A stretch of 64,000 nucleotides of DNA from Diphasiastrum complanatum (GCA_029204225.1 CM055098.1:13419815-13483814); one strand, 5' to 3'. Positions 11,382 through 23,449 are shown, counted from the first letter of the stretch. The notes: generated by a model not told the origin, from the sequence alone. Numbers and translations are program-made.

Positions 11382-13996
11382 ATCTCATTGGCCAAACAGT
11401 CTTCAGCAACCAACGTAGATTTGGATAGCAATGTAGATCTGCATAGCAAATATCATGTTTGCACACTTTAAGCTCATGTGTTTTGTATATGGTATTATGA
11501 GTTAACTAAGATTAAGTCTAGTATTAATTTGTACATATTTGCAAAAAATTGTTATTTAGGTAGTCACCACATGGCACCTATGATGGATGACCAAGCTCTC
11601 CATTCCATGTAATTGTATTTTGAGATGTATGAGGCTCATTAGAAGTTAAGGTTAGCATTTCCATGTGCTTGTTTAGAGCTTCACATGTGGCCAAAATTAA
11701 GGGCCTATTTTTTAGGAGCATATGGCAAGTTGACAACCAAGAAAATGGCTTACTTAATCTTTTTGGAAGCATTTAAGCTTGTTAGGTCTTTAGTTGTAGG
11801 ATTTCGGATTTTTCCTATATGTGTGACATTTTAAGAAGAAATCTTTTTGCGATTGATTTATTATAAATTCAATTGAATTTGACATTGGAAATTCTTGGTG
11901 AGTTGAGTGGTTATCTAATGCTTGTTTCTACGTGGTTTTGTATTTGATTGAAGCCATACACTCTGATTTATAGTGGCATAATACATCATCTTTTTGTTTG
12001 AGTGATTATTATCAAGAAGATAGTGGTGCAATTGCCAAAGTGACATTCATTAGCATTGGAAATCCAAATTCCAATAAGGGCATATCTTGATATGAAAATT
12101 TCAAAGATTCTACAATATTTATGATTGTAATAAGATCCCAAAAACTCCATTTTAACAAGTAGAACAATATTTATCAATACAAGCAATATTGAGTTAGATA
12201 TATGGATTGGAAAATACTTGGCCATGTTGTGCCAGATTTGAAATAATAATCTTTCATATGATGTTATGTCATAATCTCTTGGCATCATAGATCATAGCAT
12301 TTTCACACGCATGCGCGCACACACACACACACACTTCTTTGTTGCCAATATATATAAAAATAAATATATTTGAGAAAAATTCAATGTTTTCAAACTAAGA
12401 ATATTAGGCAACACCAAAACATATTCAAAACTATTGATTTGAAAAGTTAGAAACAAAACTATTTGTCAACAATTTTTTTTTATTCAATTTAAACCTTATA
12501 TTAGACTTGTTACACATTTTACTTATGATTGTCTATGAGTAAGCTATAGATAATGATCAAACATAATGCTTACTTATCTACTTTTTAATCTTTGGTAAAT
12601 AGTTGAATGATCAACTATGATACTTTATTAGTCTTCTAATCATTTGCAAATAGTTGCTTAATCATTATCCTTTTTTTTTTTGGAAAATAGATTTCATGTA
12701 AGACTTTTACTTAGACATTTTTTCAAAATATAGTTAGAAATAAATCATTGATAGGTTTGATTTTAGTAAGGATATATGCTTTTCAATATTCTAAGTATCC
12801 AATGCAAGAGAAAAAAATCATATAAATTTTGATGATTAATGAAGGTTATATACAATCAAAACACATTCCATAAATTATAAACTATTTTTTAGAATCGCTA
12901 GGGTGGATAAGAGATATTGATGCATCTACAAAAGTGTGGACTCATGTTGTCTGGAGCCTGAAGTTCAAGGTCTAATATGTACATGTACAATATACATATT
13001 GCATAATGAGATCTAGTGCTATCAATTATCATTGCAATATCACAAAAATGTTTTCAAATCGAATGTGGGATTATTATTGCACTATGTTGTCACAAACTAA
13101 GTGTGAGTGTATGATGCATTGAGCACAACATGCACGGCCTCCAAAAGATGAATACAAGTGAAATTGATATTTCATGTTTTTGGGGCCACCATGGCTCTTT
13201 TTAAAAAAATAAATATATATATATATATATCTCAACACATAGCCAATGGCTATTAGTACAAAATAGTGCTATATTATTTTCAAATTGTAATGGGTTTAAA
13301 AATTTCAATGTCATGTGTGTTTTAACATGTACTCATTCATAAGGAAGGACAAAAACACGTCACAATATGATGGTGGAATGCCTTTCATCATATGATGAGC
13401 AAGCTAAAAGTGATTTTATGATTGATGAGTATTCTCATTCTATAGTTTGTAGATAAACTTTTCCAAATAAAAATTAACTAGTAAATGTGGTCATTATACT
13501 AATACTTATGACAATTGTAATGGCGTTTATACTAACAATGTTAAAGTAAAATCAACAATAACATTGAGAGCATATGAAAATTTACTATATGAGTCACGAT
13601 TATGTAATTTATCTTAAAAACATTATTCTATGGCTCATTGCTAGAAATATCATAGTATTGTTGGAAGATTGATACACAACATACTTCTATACTTAGTTCT
13701 TGTCCAAACTTTTATGCTTACTACCATAAATCCAAGAAATAGATATAAAAAATTGTCTCAAATTTTTATTTTTATAGTCTTAAATATTCTAGTTGAATAA
13801 TGCTTTAAACTAAATGCAATTATAAGCATGCATAGAAATATTTTTTAAAATTTGACTAGAAATTTCAAAATAATCAAAATAGTGAATACATTCTACATAC
13901 TAAAGGTTGTTGTATATCTATATAGTATAAAACTATTTGTGTTGACCTTGTGTGTGTGTGCCGGCAAAAATGTCACGCTTTGCCGGCATAAAACAT

Positions 13997-14000
<4 letters not shown>
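11382..14000. other. AT-rich intergenic stretch, no gene seen
   Basis: No supported gene. Contents noted: a short CA run with flanking CG at 12307-12334, a TA run near 13216-13230, and a diverged dispersed repeat at about 12940-13560 that recurs at 26150-26700. The longest ORFs (about 100 codons) have no recognisable features. Confidence 0.5.
12940..13560 (+). repeat. Unclassified dispersed repeat, copy 1
   Basis: Shares ordered similarity with 26150-26700: CACAAACTAAGTGTGA followed by ATGATGxATTGA, CC(A/C)T(C)ATGGCTCTTT, ATTATTTTCAAATT and a CTCATTCATAA segment. Divergence is high, with no TIR, LTR or coding content found. Confidence 0.5.

Positions 14001-14032
<32 letters not shown>
14001..14032. 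repeat. (CA)n microsatellite
   Basis: Sixteen CA units, at the left border of gypsy fragment E1. Confidence 0.95.
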
Positions 14033-14033
<1 letters not shown>

Positions 14034-14039
14034 GGCTTC

Positions 14040-16498
14040 AAGCAAGAGGTGGCTCTTCATCAACATCTCAAGTTGGAGAGGAGGCTATGTTCATGCTTTG
14101 CATGCAGAGAGAACCACAGAGTGGTAGAATGTCACAAAGGCATTTTGTCCCGTTTTGTCGTGAATGTGGTTATGGCCATTGTTACAAGGATTGTCCAACA
14201 AGACCAAAACCATCGCCGGTTACTGCTCAAGTGAATATGATTATGATCAAGAAAAGATCAACAATTCAGCCTGTTGAACCAAGTGTACCTTTAATGGTTG
14301 TTACCAAAGCTCAAAGGTAGAAAAAAGTTCTAGTTGGTCCAGTACCTACTGAATCTGTACCAACTACAGATATACCTATTGCATCAGGGGTGTATCCGAA
14401 TCTCAAGTCAGAAAAGAAGATATACTAGAACATGAGACAGTGGATTAAATAGTTGCAAGAAGAAGAAGCCCTGGAAGCCGCTAAAGCAGCAATCGAAGCT
14501 TATTCTTCACCTGTGCCACAAATAGATCCACAAATGGATGTTAATACGTAGTTGCACCATTATGAAAAACCCTTCAAGATGACAGAACTTGAAGTGCCAC
14601 AAATGGAAATGATCGTAAATATTCTGCCTAGCAAGATGGATATTACACTGGGAGAATTTCTTAAGTTGGTGCCTAAAGCAAAAGAAGTATTAGCAGAAAT
14701 ATGAACTCAGATTAAACCATCACTCTGTCATAAACCACTTTTTTGTGTCGGGTTTGAAGAAACAAATGAAGTACTCAATGTGGGAGCAGTCTAAGAAAGT
14801 GGGAGCAGTCTGAGAAAGTGGGAGCAGTCTGAGAAAGTGAGCAATGAAACATCACCCTACCTATACAACATAGACAGTTTGGTAAGGAAGTAGCTGTGAT
14901 AGATGGAGGTTCAGGACAAAGCTATGTGCAAAATGGGGGCTTACAAAGATGAAGTCTGCCACTTTTGCCATTAAACTAGCTGATCCGTCCTAAGGGAATG
15001 GTAGAAGATATACTTGTCAAAATTGTTGGAGTACAATTTCTCATTACTTTTGTACTAATGGACTTACCTAATGCACCTAATGTATATCATGTCTTATTGG
15101 GTTGTCCATAATTACGAGTTGTGCAAGTAATTCATAACTGGGGCACCGACAAATTTACTTTTGAGAATCGTGAGTGTGCAGTCAAAGTTGATCCAATCAC
15201 TTGGACTACCAAGCCAGTAGTCCAAGAAGGGGATGATGATTCATCAACAATGGATCACGCTGGGAGTTCACTATGACTCTCAAACCTATGCTGTCAATTG
15301 GAACCTAGATCTTGCAACAATGGATTATATAGCAGGCTATATGTGTCAATGAGATAATCAATCTGAATTGAGCGAGATTCTTTTACCATATCGAACTTTG
15401 GATACGCAGATTACTTTTCCATTAAATATGATGAACGTAGCTTAGATATCAACAGATCCAATACCAGATCTGACTGAAGATGATCCAATCCATGTCAGTC
15501 ACGTCTTTACTTATGATGAAAATGCAAAGCATTTAGATGAGCATTTCTTGAACCACATGGATCCTACGAGATTTTGAGTTTGAGATATTTCGAATGAACC
15601 AACAGTAAAATTGCCTAAAGCAGTTGTATTGAATGAAGGAAAAGTTGTAGGACCATTTATGAAGAAGCAAGCTAAGCAGCATTACAATACGGTCCTGAAA
15701 TGGGAAAAATCATCTCCAAAGGTTGATTCTAAGAATGTACCACCTTCATTGGATAAAGAAAAAGAGAAAATCAAGGATGATTCTTCAAGTCAAATTTCTC
15801 ACAAGAAATCACCATCAAGGAAGTCATCACCTTCAGAGAAGAGCACATCTTCTAGAAAGTCATCACCTCTAGGATCGATTCCTGTCAAGAAAGCCAAACA
15901 AAAATCCAAGATCAATAACAATCAGAAGAAGTCCAGCATGATATGCCTGAGCATTTCAAATGCTATACTTTGGATGTTGTGGTGATTATGTTACCAAAAG
16001 TTCATTGTGAACTAGAAGAGCAAGAACCAGAAACAAAAGATGTTTACGATGGACCAGCTAGGACGCAGTCAATGAATCTTACTGAAACAGGAGAACTAAA
16101 AAAGATCGTTCAAATTGGACTGCAACTTACTCCCAAACGATTTCAATCTTGATAGGAGTTATTGATCAAGTTTGCTTGGACATATAAGGATCTAAAAGGA
16201 ATTTCTACATCGGTTATTGAGCATACAATTCCCTTGATGCTGGATGCAGTTCCTAAGGTCACAAAATTTTATCGTTGTAATCCACATGTTATAGACCTTA
16301 TAAAGAAAGAGCTACAAAGATTACTTGAAGCGATTTCATTTACGAAATCGAGCATACCGAATGGGTTTCACCAATTGTTGTCGTTCCTAAGAAGAGTGGG
16401 AAGATGAGAATTTGTGTGAATCTAGAAGCTTTCAACAAAGTGACTAAAAAGGATCACTTTCCATTACCCTTTACTAAAAGCCTAATGGACCATCTTGT
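14040..16498 (+). pseudogene. Gypsy E1: gag end, protease, linker, start of RT
   Basis: The left part encodes two knuckle-like motifs in different frames, CFACRENHRVVEC and then FCRECGYGHCYKDC. A glutamate/alanine-rich linker with stops follows, then FKMTELEVPQMEM and a retropepsin-like VIDGGSG near 14900. A serine/lysine-rich segment (KSSPSRKSSPS type, 15780-15920) precedes EHFKCYTLD and the start of gypsy RT. RT motifs are AWTYKDLKGI, EHTIPL, FYRCNPH, then in another frame WVSPIVVVPKK and RICVNLEAFNKVTKKDHF. RT is cut at 16498 by a copia LTR. Many stops. Relatives in the window: E2 (31.6-33.25 kb) and E3 (48.7-49.4 kb), both minus strand. Confidence 0.85.
14782..14838 (+). repeat. 19-bp tandem triplication in E1
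   Basis: Three direct copies of GGGAGCAGTCTGAGAAAGT, the first with one change. They expand a stretch that is single-copy in E2 and E3, so this is a local slippage or duplication. Confidence 0.93.
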
Positions 16499-17234
16499 TG
16501 TTGGATTTATTCATCTATTCTCCTAAATCCCATGTTAATCTAGTTCCATTCATATCACCACAGTTTTATATGCATTGTCGCACAGTCTACAGAAATACGT
16601 TATTATTGGAGAAAGGCTTGAAAGACTCATCCGACTTGTCTGACTTGGTGACTTGGCCGACTTTATCAGGAGGTCTGACTTGTCGACTCGCTAGACTATC
16701 ATCAAAGACCAAATTGTCCTGACTTTATTGACTATCGGCAGTGACTTGCTCGACTCTGAATAGTCAAAGCCTTCTCACATTCAATTCATGTACTATGCAG
16801 CTACTTGAAAATGACAACAACCACCACGATGTACTCCAGATGGCACAACGACTCCATGTTATCTTCTTGTACACTCATCTGCACAAATGTAAATTGTAAT
16901 AGATGACCATTGTAAATCTAATCGAGACCATGTCAATGAGACAAACACTATAGATGCTTTCATGTATATCGATTCATTCTTTTAGACTGATTGTCAATAA
17001 TAAGCTCATAGCTTTACAAAGCGGAGCTAGCTTCCTGAGCACGCGGTTTCGCCTGCTATTGTCTTGTGCTCATAGCATCAACCTAACTTGTATTTCTATA
17101 CATTAATCTAAATCAATCATTGTCTTTTATTGCGTTCAGAGTGCTTGTCAGAATGGTATGTTTAGCTATTCCATTTATTGTTTTACTTTATTACTACTTT
17201 GTTTGAGTGTCTGCTCTTTTGCTTCTGCAAACAA
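16499..17234 (+). mobile_element. Solo or truncated copia LTR (C-like)
   Basis: Starts TGTTGGATTTATTC inside the RT coding sequence of E1 and shows a CTTTTATTGCGTTCA-type block shared with LTR C. The likely end is ..TCTGCAAACA near 17230. No primer site or gag follows, and E1 RT does not resume, so the right side is truncated or rearranged. Confidence 0.5.
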
Positions 17235-19368
17235 CCCCAATTAAGCTATGCTCTTGTGTTCACCTACTGTTGTAGTAGTGCATACACCGAGGATTGATCT
17301 TCCACTGAATCTTGACACTTATCTCATGTTTGAGCAATGTGATGTCAATGTGAGAAAATTGCCAAGTTTTGATAAAGCTCGTTTCATTATTCTACATCCT
17401 TTGGATCTAGAAGATGAGATAGTCTTCTCTGTTGTTTTGTACAATCAGTTTGCATCAAAATTCTTGTAAATAATCTCTATGGAATCCTTATATAAGACAG
17501 TTTAAAGTGCTTCCATGTACAAGATATATCCAATCAACCACCTTAAAATCTCTAGGAGACCCCTTAAGTGTTAAAAATAATGACATTTAGGAAAATAAAT
17601 GGATCCATTCAATTCAAAAGAGTGATTGGTTGCATTACTACTTCCAATTCTATCAATTTGAATAAGCTAGAAATGTCACAATCTTGATATGTAAGCAAGA
17701 GCAATCTAAACAAAGAGGCCTTAGGCATTACATATGTAAAGCCCATGGGTTGCGATGCTTAGGACATTACACTTTGTAAAGCCCATAATATTTTGGGCCT
17801 CAAACATGATCATAAAAAAGAAATGTCGGGTTTTATGCCAAGGTAAGCTTTTGCTCTTGTGGCTTTCATGGATCTCAGAACCCAAGTGTCGACATTCTAC
17901 GAGTAAATTCTTTGCAAGTTTTACGAGTTTCTTCTACCCATGATCCAACAAAATGGTAGCAAATGGTGTGCTACTCTTTTATGCCACTACATGATTTCTT
18001 ATGAACAAGAATTGTGGTTTGATGCATAGTTAAAAATTTGACTATCCTTTAAATATTAAATAGGTCCATCACAAAACTCTTTGTTACTCTTTAAATATAT
18101 GTTTGTTTTGATCAAAAAAAAGTGTTCATGAAATTGTAAAAGTTAGCATGCTGGCGTGCTAGGCTACAAATTTTTTTTATTTCAAAAACTTGAAGGTCTT
18201 TTTATTGTTTTTTGAAAAACTAAAACTCTTTTTTGGAGTTGATTCGGCTCGCATGCTGGTTTGCTAGCTGGGATTATAAAATAGAAAAACTATTTTAACA
18301 AATTTGAGAACCAAGAATTGAGTAAAAACATTATTTCAGAATATTTTATGCAACCTCCAAACATAGCATGCCAACATGCTAATTAAACGAACTAGATTTT
18401 TTTTTTTTCGTAGTCTTTAAAAATAGCACGTCGGTGTGCTATATGAAATAGGAAATTTTTTTTGCAGCCTTTAAAGATGTTTTTTTTTGGGCAATTTTGC
18501 TTGGCACGCTGGCATGCTATCTTTGGAAGCTACAAAAAGAGAATTTAATTTAAAAAATTTCTTACTTTGTGAAATTTTTAACTATGTACCAAACCACATT
18601 CTTAATAATAAACATTTGAAGTAGCGAGATTAAAAAGGTAGCACACCATGTGCTATCTTTTTGTTGAATTATGCCAAGAAATAAAAAAATCTACTCTCAA
18701 AATGCCAAGGCCCTCAAAAGGTTCAAGACCCTTCAGCTTGAGTTTTTGGGGAAAGTCCTCAAGGTAGGGCTTTCTCCTACATATAAGAAATAAGGTGATA
18801 TACGCATATGAGAAGCTTCGCCCTAGGCATTGGCATTCGAATCTCTCTAAAATAAACTTGAAAAAAGACTTCATTTTACAAGAATTAAATAAAAACAAAT
18901 TTGCCTAGAAGCGACACTAACCACTACCATAAAAAAACAAAAGAAAAATTTTTGGGCCGAATTTATGGCAACACAAACTCACTTAATCAACAAGTGAGTA
19001 AAGTTGTCTCTAAATACAAAAAAAACAATATAGAATATACAGAGAAATTTATGGCAACACAAATCACTTCCTGAACTTTGAAATGGTGAAACATTTCATA
19101 CCCAATTGACTTTTTAAATTGGATTTCAATATTCTACACCCATAGCCTTTGAAAATTAGATTTGAATGGACTTTTAATGATGTGAAAGATTATGCCAAAG
19201 TTAAGGGTAACTCAAATTGACGTTGGCATAACGGAGAGTCTATTTACAAATTTGACATAGTTCATTCTTAAAAAGTATCAAACATTAAGGATATGGAATG
19301 GGCCAAGTGGGGCCATTCCTCCGAGTTCTACACATAGATGGAGCACATGGCACCTTATCGGTCACCCT
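17235..19368. other. Intergenic DNA, no recognised gene
   Basis: A 73-codon ORF at 17248-17469 has no known motif. The rest is AT-rich, with the dyad repeats described separately and two copies of an ATTTATGGCAACACAAA segment (about 18960 and 19048). Confidence 0.45.
17955..18657. repeat. Scattered dyad repeats AGCAYGCYGGCRTGCTA
   Basis: Seven imperfect copies of a self-complementary motif lie at about 17955, 18143, 18249, 18364, 18424, 18501 and 18638, spaced 60-190 bp. Examples are AGCATGCTGGCGTGCTA, AGCATGCCAACATGCTAA and GGCACGCTGGCATGCTAT. The inner bases vary but pairing arms are largely kept. The sequence between them differs. Confidence 0.65.
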
Positions 19369-19582
19369 CAGTGTTCGAGACAGCCGGCATTCTTAAGGAA
19401 TGGAACCGGCATCTTTTCCCAAAAACCGACACCTACAAAATTTTGCAGGATTTTTTAAATGATAAATTTAAGATTTTATAGGGAAAACCGGCAATTAGAA
19501 GCATATTCCCTTTTAGTATCCGAGAAACTCCTTAAGATACGGGATTTTTGAGGGAAACCTCAAAAAAGTTTCCCGAACACTG
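19369..19582. mobile_element. hAT-like MITE (214 bp)
   Basis: Terminal inverted repeats CAGTGTTCGaGA and its complement ending TCcCGAACACTG (9 bp perfect, then mismatched) enclose a non-coding AT-rich core. The left flank is GTCACCCT, an 8-bp candidate target duplication. The same octamer occurs on the right but 10 bp away. The flanks also share GAGCACATGGCACCTTATC on both sides, suggesting a local duplication at insertion or excision. Confidence 0.65.
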
Positions 19583-19776
19583 GACCGTCACCGTCACCCT
19601 TGGGAGCACATGGCACCTTATCTATCAACCTTCCTCGGCAAAATGCCCTTGAGACTGAATCCAGCCTCCCTTAAATCATAACAATGCCCAACTATGGCTA
19701 ATAAAGTTGGGGCTTGGTCCACGTGTTTGATAATGCAAATGCCACATGTCAAGTGCGACTCCTGCCCTTTCCTTTT

Positions 19777-19850
19777 GCCACTTGTGGACCGGCATTCAGT
19801 CAGTGCGCACTCGGCCACTTGTGGACCGGCATTCAGTCAGTGAGCACTCG
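19777..19850. repeat. 37-bp tandem duplication upstream of CCX
   Basis: Two direct copies of a unit starting GCCACTTGTGGACCGGCATT, with one or two differences. Confidence 0.9.
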
Positions 19851-21211
19851 GGCTGACGCGGTTACTCCTTAACTGCAGTTCACTAACTGCGGTTTCGAAG
19901 TCCTCTTGCTCGGACTCCAGGCTATATTGCTGTCGAGCGAGTGCTGAAAAAGCAGGCAGATCGCGTTCCATCAGGCGACAAATGTGCGTTCGAAATTCTG
20001 GATCGTTTCGGTGTTGATGGTCGGCGTATTGGAATGGAAGGGCTCAGACTCCCCAGATCTTGGATTTTATTCTATGTATGCGCAATTCTGACGTGGGTTT
20101 TCCAATTCTGCAGGATTTAGTTGGAAGCAAGTTTCAGAGATTCTGATGGCTGAACAGGGCTGTCAACTCTTGGATTGAGATATAATCAGCTTTTATCTCA
20201 ATTTGTTCTCACCAAATGAGAACTGTAGATTGCATACTTGATGGGCTTTTAGCTTGATGTGAGCACAAATAGCACAAGGAAGAAACTAATGCTGCAGAGC
20301 ATTTGGGTGGAAGGAGGATAATGCGGTATAGTCAAACGCTTCTTGTAGATTGATATTTGCAAGTACGTTGTCCTGATACGCTTTCGGTACACGTTATTCT
20401 TACATCTTTATGCTGTGTTAAAGCACAACGAATTCTAAATTCAGGATCAGCGTGTAGTCTAATGTCGATGTGTTTGTGCTTTGTCTGTTTTGTTTTCCCC
20501 TTTCTAGCTTGAAGTTCATGTTTTCACTCTGTCCTGCATACGTTTGCATAGGTTGTCGGTCGAGGTGCAATTAGTTCAATTCACCTCTTCGTTTATTTAC
20601 TACGTCGTGTGCTTCGTGGTTAGAACATTAATCTTGTTACGCAAACTTTTATAAAGTAAATAGTTTAGTGAAAGAAGTCCTGCTAAAGGCAACGCTATTG
20701 GGTCCGATATACTTTGAGAACCTTATGGATTGGCTTGCCTTTATCATGTTTCATGTCTTTCTGTTGTGTTATACTTTGCCGTGTGCGCATTATGTTTGTC
20801 AGGGCGTCCAATTTGAGGTGGCCAAGACGTGGACTAGACGGAATGTGCACGCTTTTTATGAAAAGCTACAGTTATGCTCGGATCTTAGCACCTACTTCCT
20901 CATGAAGAAATTGATACTGGTTGATGAAGCATCTACGAGCATCTCTGTCACCTCAGAGCTTTTGGTTGATCTTAATTTTTTTCATTTCCTCTGGTAAACA
21001 AAGCAATGATTTCGCCTACTTGTACGAGAAGGAAATTGAGTTATTGAGGGCTTGGCAGAATCAGACAGGATCAAAGATTAAAAGACAGCAAGCGTGTTGG
21101 GAATACAGAATGACCTTGATTGTGTCAATTCTTCATCTTATTTGAAAACTTCAGGAATAATTATACACCAGTTCGTTGGAAAAGTTAGAATTATAGGTGT
21201 TCGAATTAGAA
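19851..21211 (+). promoter_or_regulatory. Upstream region / possible 5' leader of CCX
   Basis: This 1.36-kb stretch has no recognised protein. It is less AT-rich than the flanking repeats at its left end and probably holds the CCX promoter and 5' UTR, perhaps with leader introns. The 109-codon frame at 20668 has no ATG start and no known motif. No TATA box could be assigned with confidence. Confidence 0.35.
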
Positions 21212-23281
21212 ATGCGGCACATTTGGTTCAAGCTTGCTCGGAAGGCTTTTCACACTGTTGCCTTAGTTGTATTTTCTTTATTACTGTGGGATGGTGTGTT
21301 TCTCAACCCTACCAGACCTTTTACAAGAATTCAGAGGTCTGACGAAGATTCGAGAGCTCCCTCGAACAATCGGCCTGTTGGGCCTGCATATTCTGGGGAA
21401 GCTGGAGTTCCTGGATCAAGAAGAACAGGGATCCTCAAATACAGGGGCTTATCAAAAGTAGGCGATCATCGTCTTCCTAGATTTTTTGCAGCCGCCTTTG
21501 GCAGGCATCGTAGCAATTCTTTGATCAGAGCGAGGCCTCTTGCACAGGATGGGAATGAGACGAAGACAAAAACCCCACGTTGGGGAAATTTCCAGAGTGC
21601 AGCTCCTTGCAGGAAAGTCCAGGGGCATGCAGGCTTCTCGAATGCATGCGAGTTTGTTATGGCGCATGAGGAATGCAGATCGGAAGGTTTGATCGACTAT
21701 ACACTTTTTTTTTTCTGTGTTTGTGGAAACCAACCACTGCTTGGGCACATCTCGCTGATCATTTGGCTAATAGCTCTGTTTTACATCCTCGGCAACACGG
21801 CAGCGGATTACTTTTGTTGCTCTTTAGAAAAGCTTTCGAGACTTTTGCATCTGTCTCCGACCGTCGCTGGCGTCACACTCCTGCCCTTTGGCAATGGAGC
21901 TCCCGATGTATTTGCAAGCATTGCAGCATTCATGGGGAATGGTAATGGAGACGTGGGGTTCAACAGCGTGCTGGGAGGTGCTGTCTTCATAGTCTGCGTT
22001 GTAGCTGGTTCTGTGATTCTGCTAGTGGCAGGAACATCTGTTCACCTGGATCGCGGATGCTTCATCCGAGATATTTCTTTTTTCCTTGCAGCTCTTGTGA
22101 GTCTCTGCGTAATCTTTATAGTGGGCAAGATCTCTTTTGGGGGAGCACTGGCATACGTTTCTATTTATCTTCTGTACGCAATAACTGTGGCTGCATGGGA
22201 ATGCTTGAAACCAGAGTCTTGGCATGATTCTCAGCCATCACCCTCTCAGGCATGTCCAATTATTCATATTTCAGCAAAACAGCTTGATGAAGGGGAACCT
22301 TATACACTCCTACCAGATCCTGGATTGCCCTCAGCTCTTCCTGTAGGCAGTATCCCATTGCCTCAGTGGCAATGGATTTCAAGATATTTGATGTTTTCTG
22401 ATCATAATGAGACGTCCAACACTGATGAAAGTAATCAACCCATGTGGAGACAAAGGGTAACATATACAGAAGCCTCTATGATTCTGCATATTTTACGCAA
22501 GCTTTGTGGGTTGCTGATAGAGTGGCCTCTTTCCTTGCCAAGACGTCTCACAATTCCAGTTGTGGAAGAGGGTAGGTGGTCTCAGTTCTATGCAGTGTCA
22601 AGTGCCATTCTTGCTCCAGTTCTTGTTGCTTCTGTGTTGAATGTCAAAGGTGAGATAATAGCCCAAGGCTGGCTCATCTATGTAGGCCTGTGCTGTGGCT
22701 GCGTTTTGGGAATCCTTGCATATTTCTCAACCGAGGCTGAGCACCCTCCAAGGAATTTTGCATTTGCTTGGGTGTGTGGAGGATTTTTCATGAGCATTTT
22801 CTGGTTTTACCTTATTGCAAAGGAATTAGTTGCAGTTTTGGTCAGCCTAGGTGTGATTCTAGAAATTGATCCAGCAATTTTAGCTCTCACTCTTCTAGCT
22901 TGGGGTAACTCTAGTGGGGACATGATGGCTAACATCGCCTTGGCATCTAATGGGGGTGATGATGTGCAAATTGCCATATCTGGATGTTATGCAGGACCCA
23001 TGTTCAATACACTCATGGGATTAGGACTGTCCCTGGTTTTTGCCACTTGGAAAGCTGACTCTGGTATATATTCAATTCCAAAGGATGACACTCTCTTCTT
23101 GACTATGTGTTTTCTGGTGGTGGGGCTGCTTTGGGCACTCTTGCTATTATCCAGCAACAACATGCAACCAGGCAGAGTCTCCGGCATTGGGCTATTGCTT
23201 TTGTATGCAATATTTTTTATTATGCAGATTTCTTCAGCTGCAGGTTTCACCCCTTTCAAAGATGGCTTCTTGCATACTTGA
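21212..23281 (+). CDS. CCX: Cation/calcium exchanger (CCX family)
   Basis: An intact, intronless 689-codon ORF starting at the ATG of MRHIWFKLARK; the same frame upstream offers only a GTG. CCX proteins exchange cations such as K+, Na+ or Ca2+ across plant endomembranes or the plasma membrane. The N-terminus has a hydrophobic segment (about residues 13-31), then a hydrophilic, low-conservation region up to about residue 150. The first Na/Ca-exchanger domain carries the alpha-1 repeat with GNGAPD at residues 227-232, preceded by LSPTVAGVTLLPF. A charged cytosolic loop (about 330-430) separates the second domain, whose alpha-2 repeat has GNSSGD at 565-570 after ILALTLLAWG. These two signatures define CCX as opposed to CAX. 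Hydrophobic helices continue to the C-terminus. The long N-terminal extension makes it slightly larger than typical angiosperm members. No disabling change seen; substrate not inferable. Confidence 0.95.
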   Translation: MRHIWFKLARKAFHTVALVVFSLLLWDGVFLNPTRPFTRIQRSDEDSRAPSNNRPVGPAYSGEAGVPGSRRTGILKYRGLSKVGDHRLPRFFAAAFGRHRSNSLIRARPLAQDGNETKTKTPRWGNFQSAAPCRKVQGHAGFSNACEFVMAHEECRSEGLIDYTLFFFCVCGNQPLLGHISLIIWLIALFYILGNTAADYFCCSLEKLSRLLHLSPTVAGVTLLPFGNGAPDVFASIAAFMGNGNGDVGFNSVLGGAVFIVCVVAGSVILLVAGTSVHLDRGCFIRDISFFLAALVSLCVIFIVGKISFGGALAYVSIYLLYAITVAAWECLKPESWHDSQPSPSQACPIIHISAKQLDEGEPYTLLPDPGLPSALPVGSIPLPQWQWISRYLMFSDHNETSNTDESNQPMWRQRVTYTEASMILHILRKLCGLLIEWPLSLPRRLTIPVVEEGRWSQFYAVSSAILAPVLVASVLNVKGEIIAQGWLIYVGLCCGCVLGILAYFSTEAEHPPRNFAFAWVCGGFFMSIFWFYLIAKELVAVLVSLGVILEIDPAILALTLLAWGNSSGDMMANIALASNGGDDVQIAISGCYAGPMFNTLMGLGLSLVFATWKADSGIYSIPKDDTLFLTMCFLVVGLLWALLLLSSNNMQPGRVSGIGLLLLYAIFFIMQISSAAGFTPFKDGFLHT

Positions 23282-23429
23282 CTCCAAAGCTGATTTTGCT
23301 AAAGATTTATTTGAGATTCTCACATTTTTCATTATATAAGTTGTAACATATGTTCAGTCCTTCAAAGCATTGATTTTCAAACACACTAATGTAACCATTG
23401 ACAAGTTGTAAAGAAATATGTGTTTTGGC

Positions 23430-23435
23430 AATAAA
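23430..23435 (+). terminator. Polyadenylation signal candidate for CCX
   Basis: AATAAA about 150 bp after the CCX stop codon, within a T-rich 3' region. Confidence 0.5.
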
Positions 23436-23449
23436 TGTGGCCGAATTGG

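Noticed and set aside
11578-12288. Minus-strand ORFs of 64 and 100 codons
   Set aside because: No motif, no splice support, AT-rich composition; treated as chance frames.
14001-14032. CRISPR-like or regulatory array at the CA repeats
   Set aside because: Plain dinucleotide microsatellite in a eukaryotic genome.
20668-20997. 109-codon frame upstream of CCX as a separate gene
   Set aside because: No ATG start, no known motif; more likely CCX leader or intergenic.
21673-22463. Overlapping ORFs in other frames of CCX
   Set aside because: Shadows of the conserved exchanger frame.
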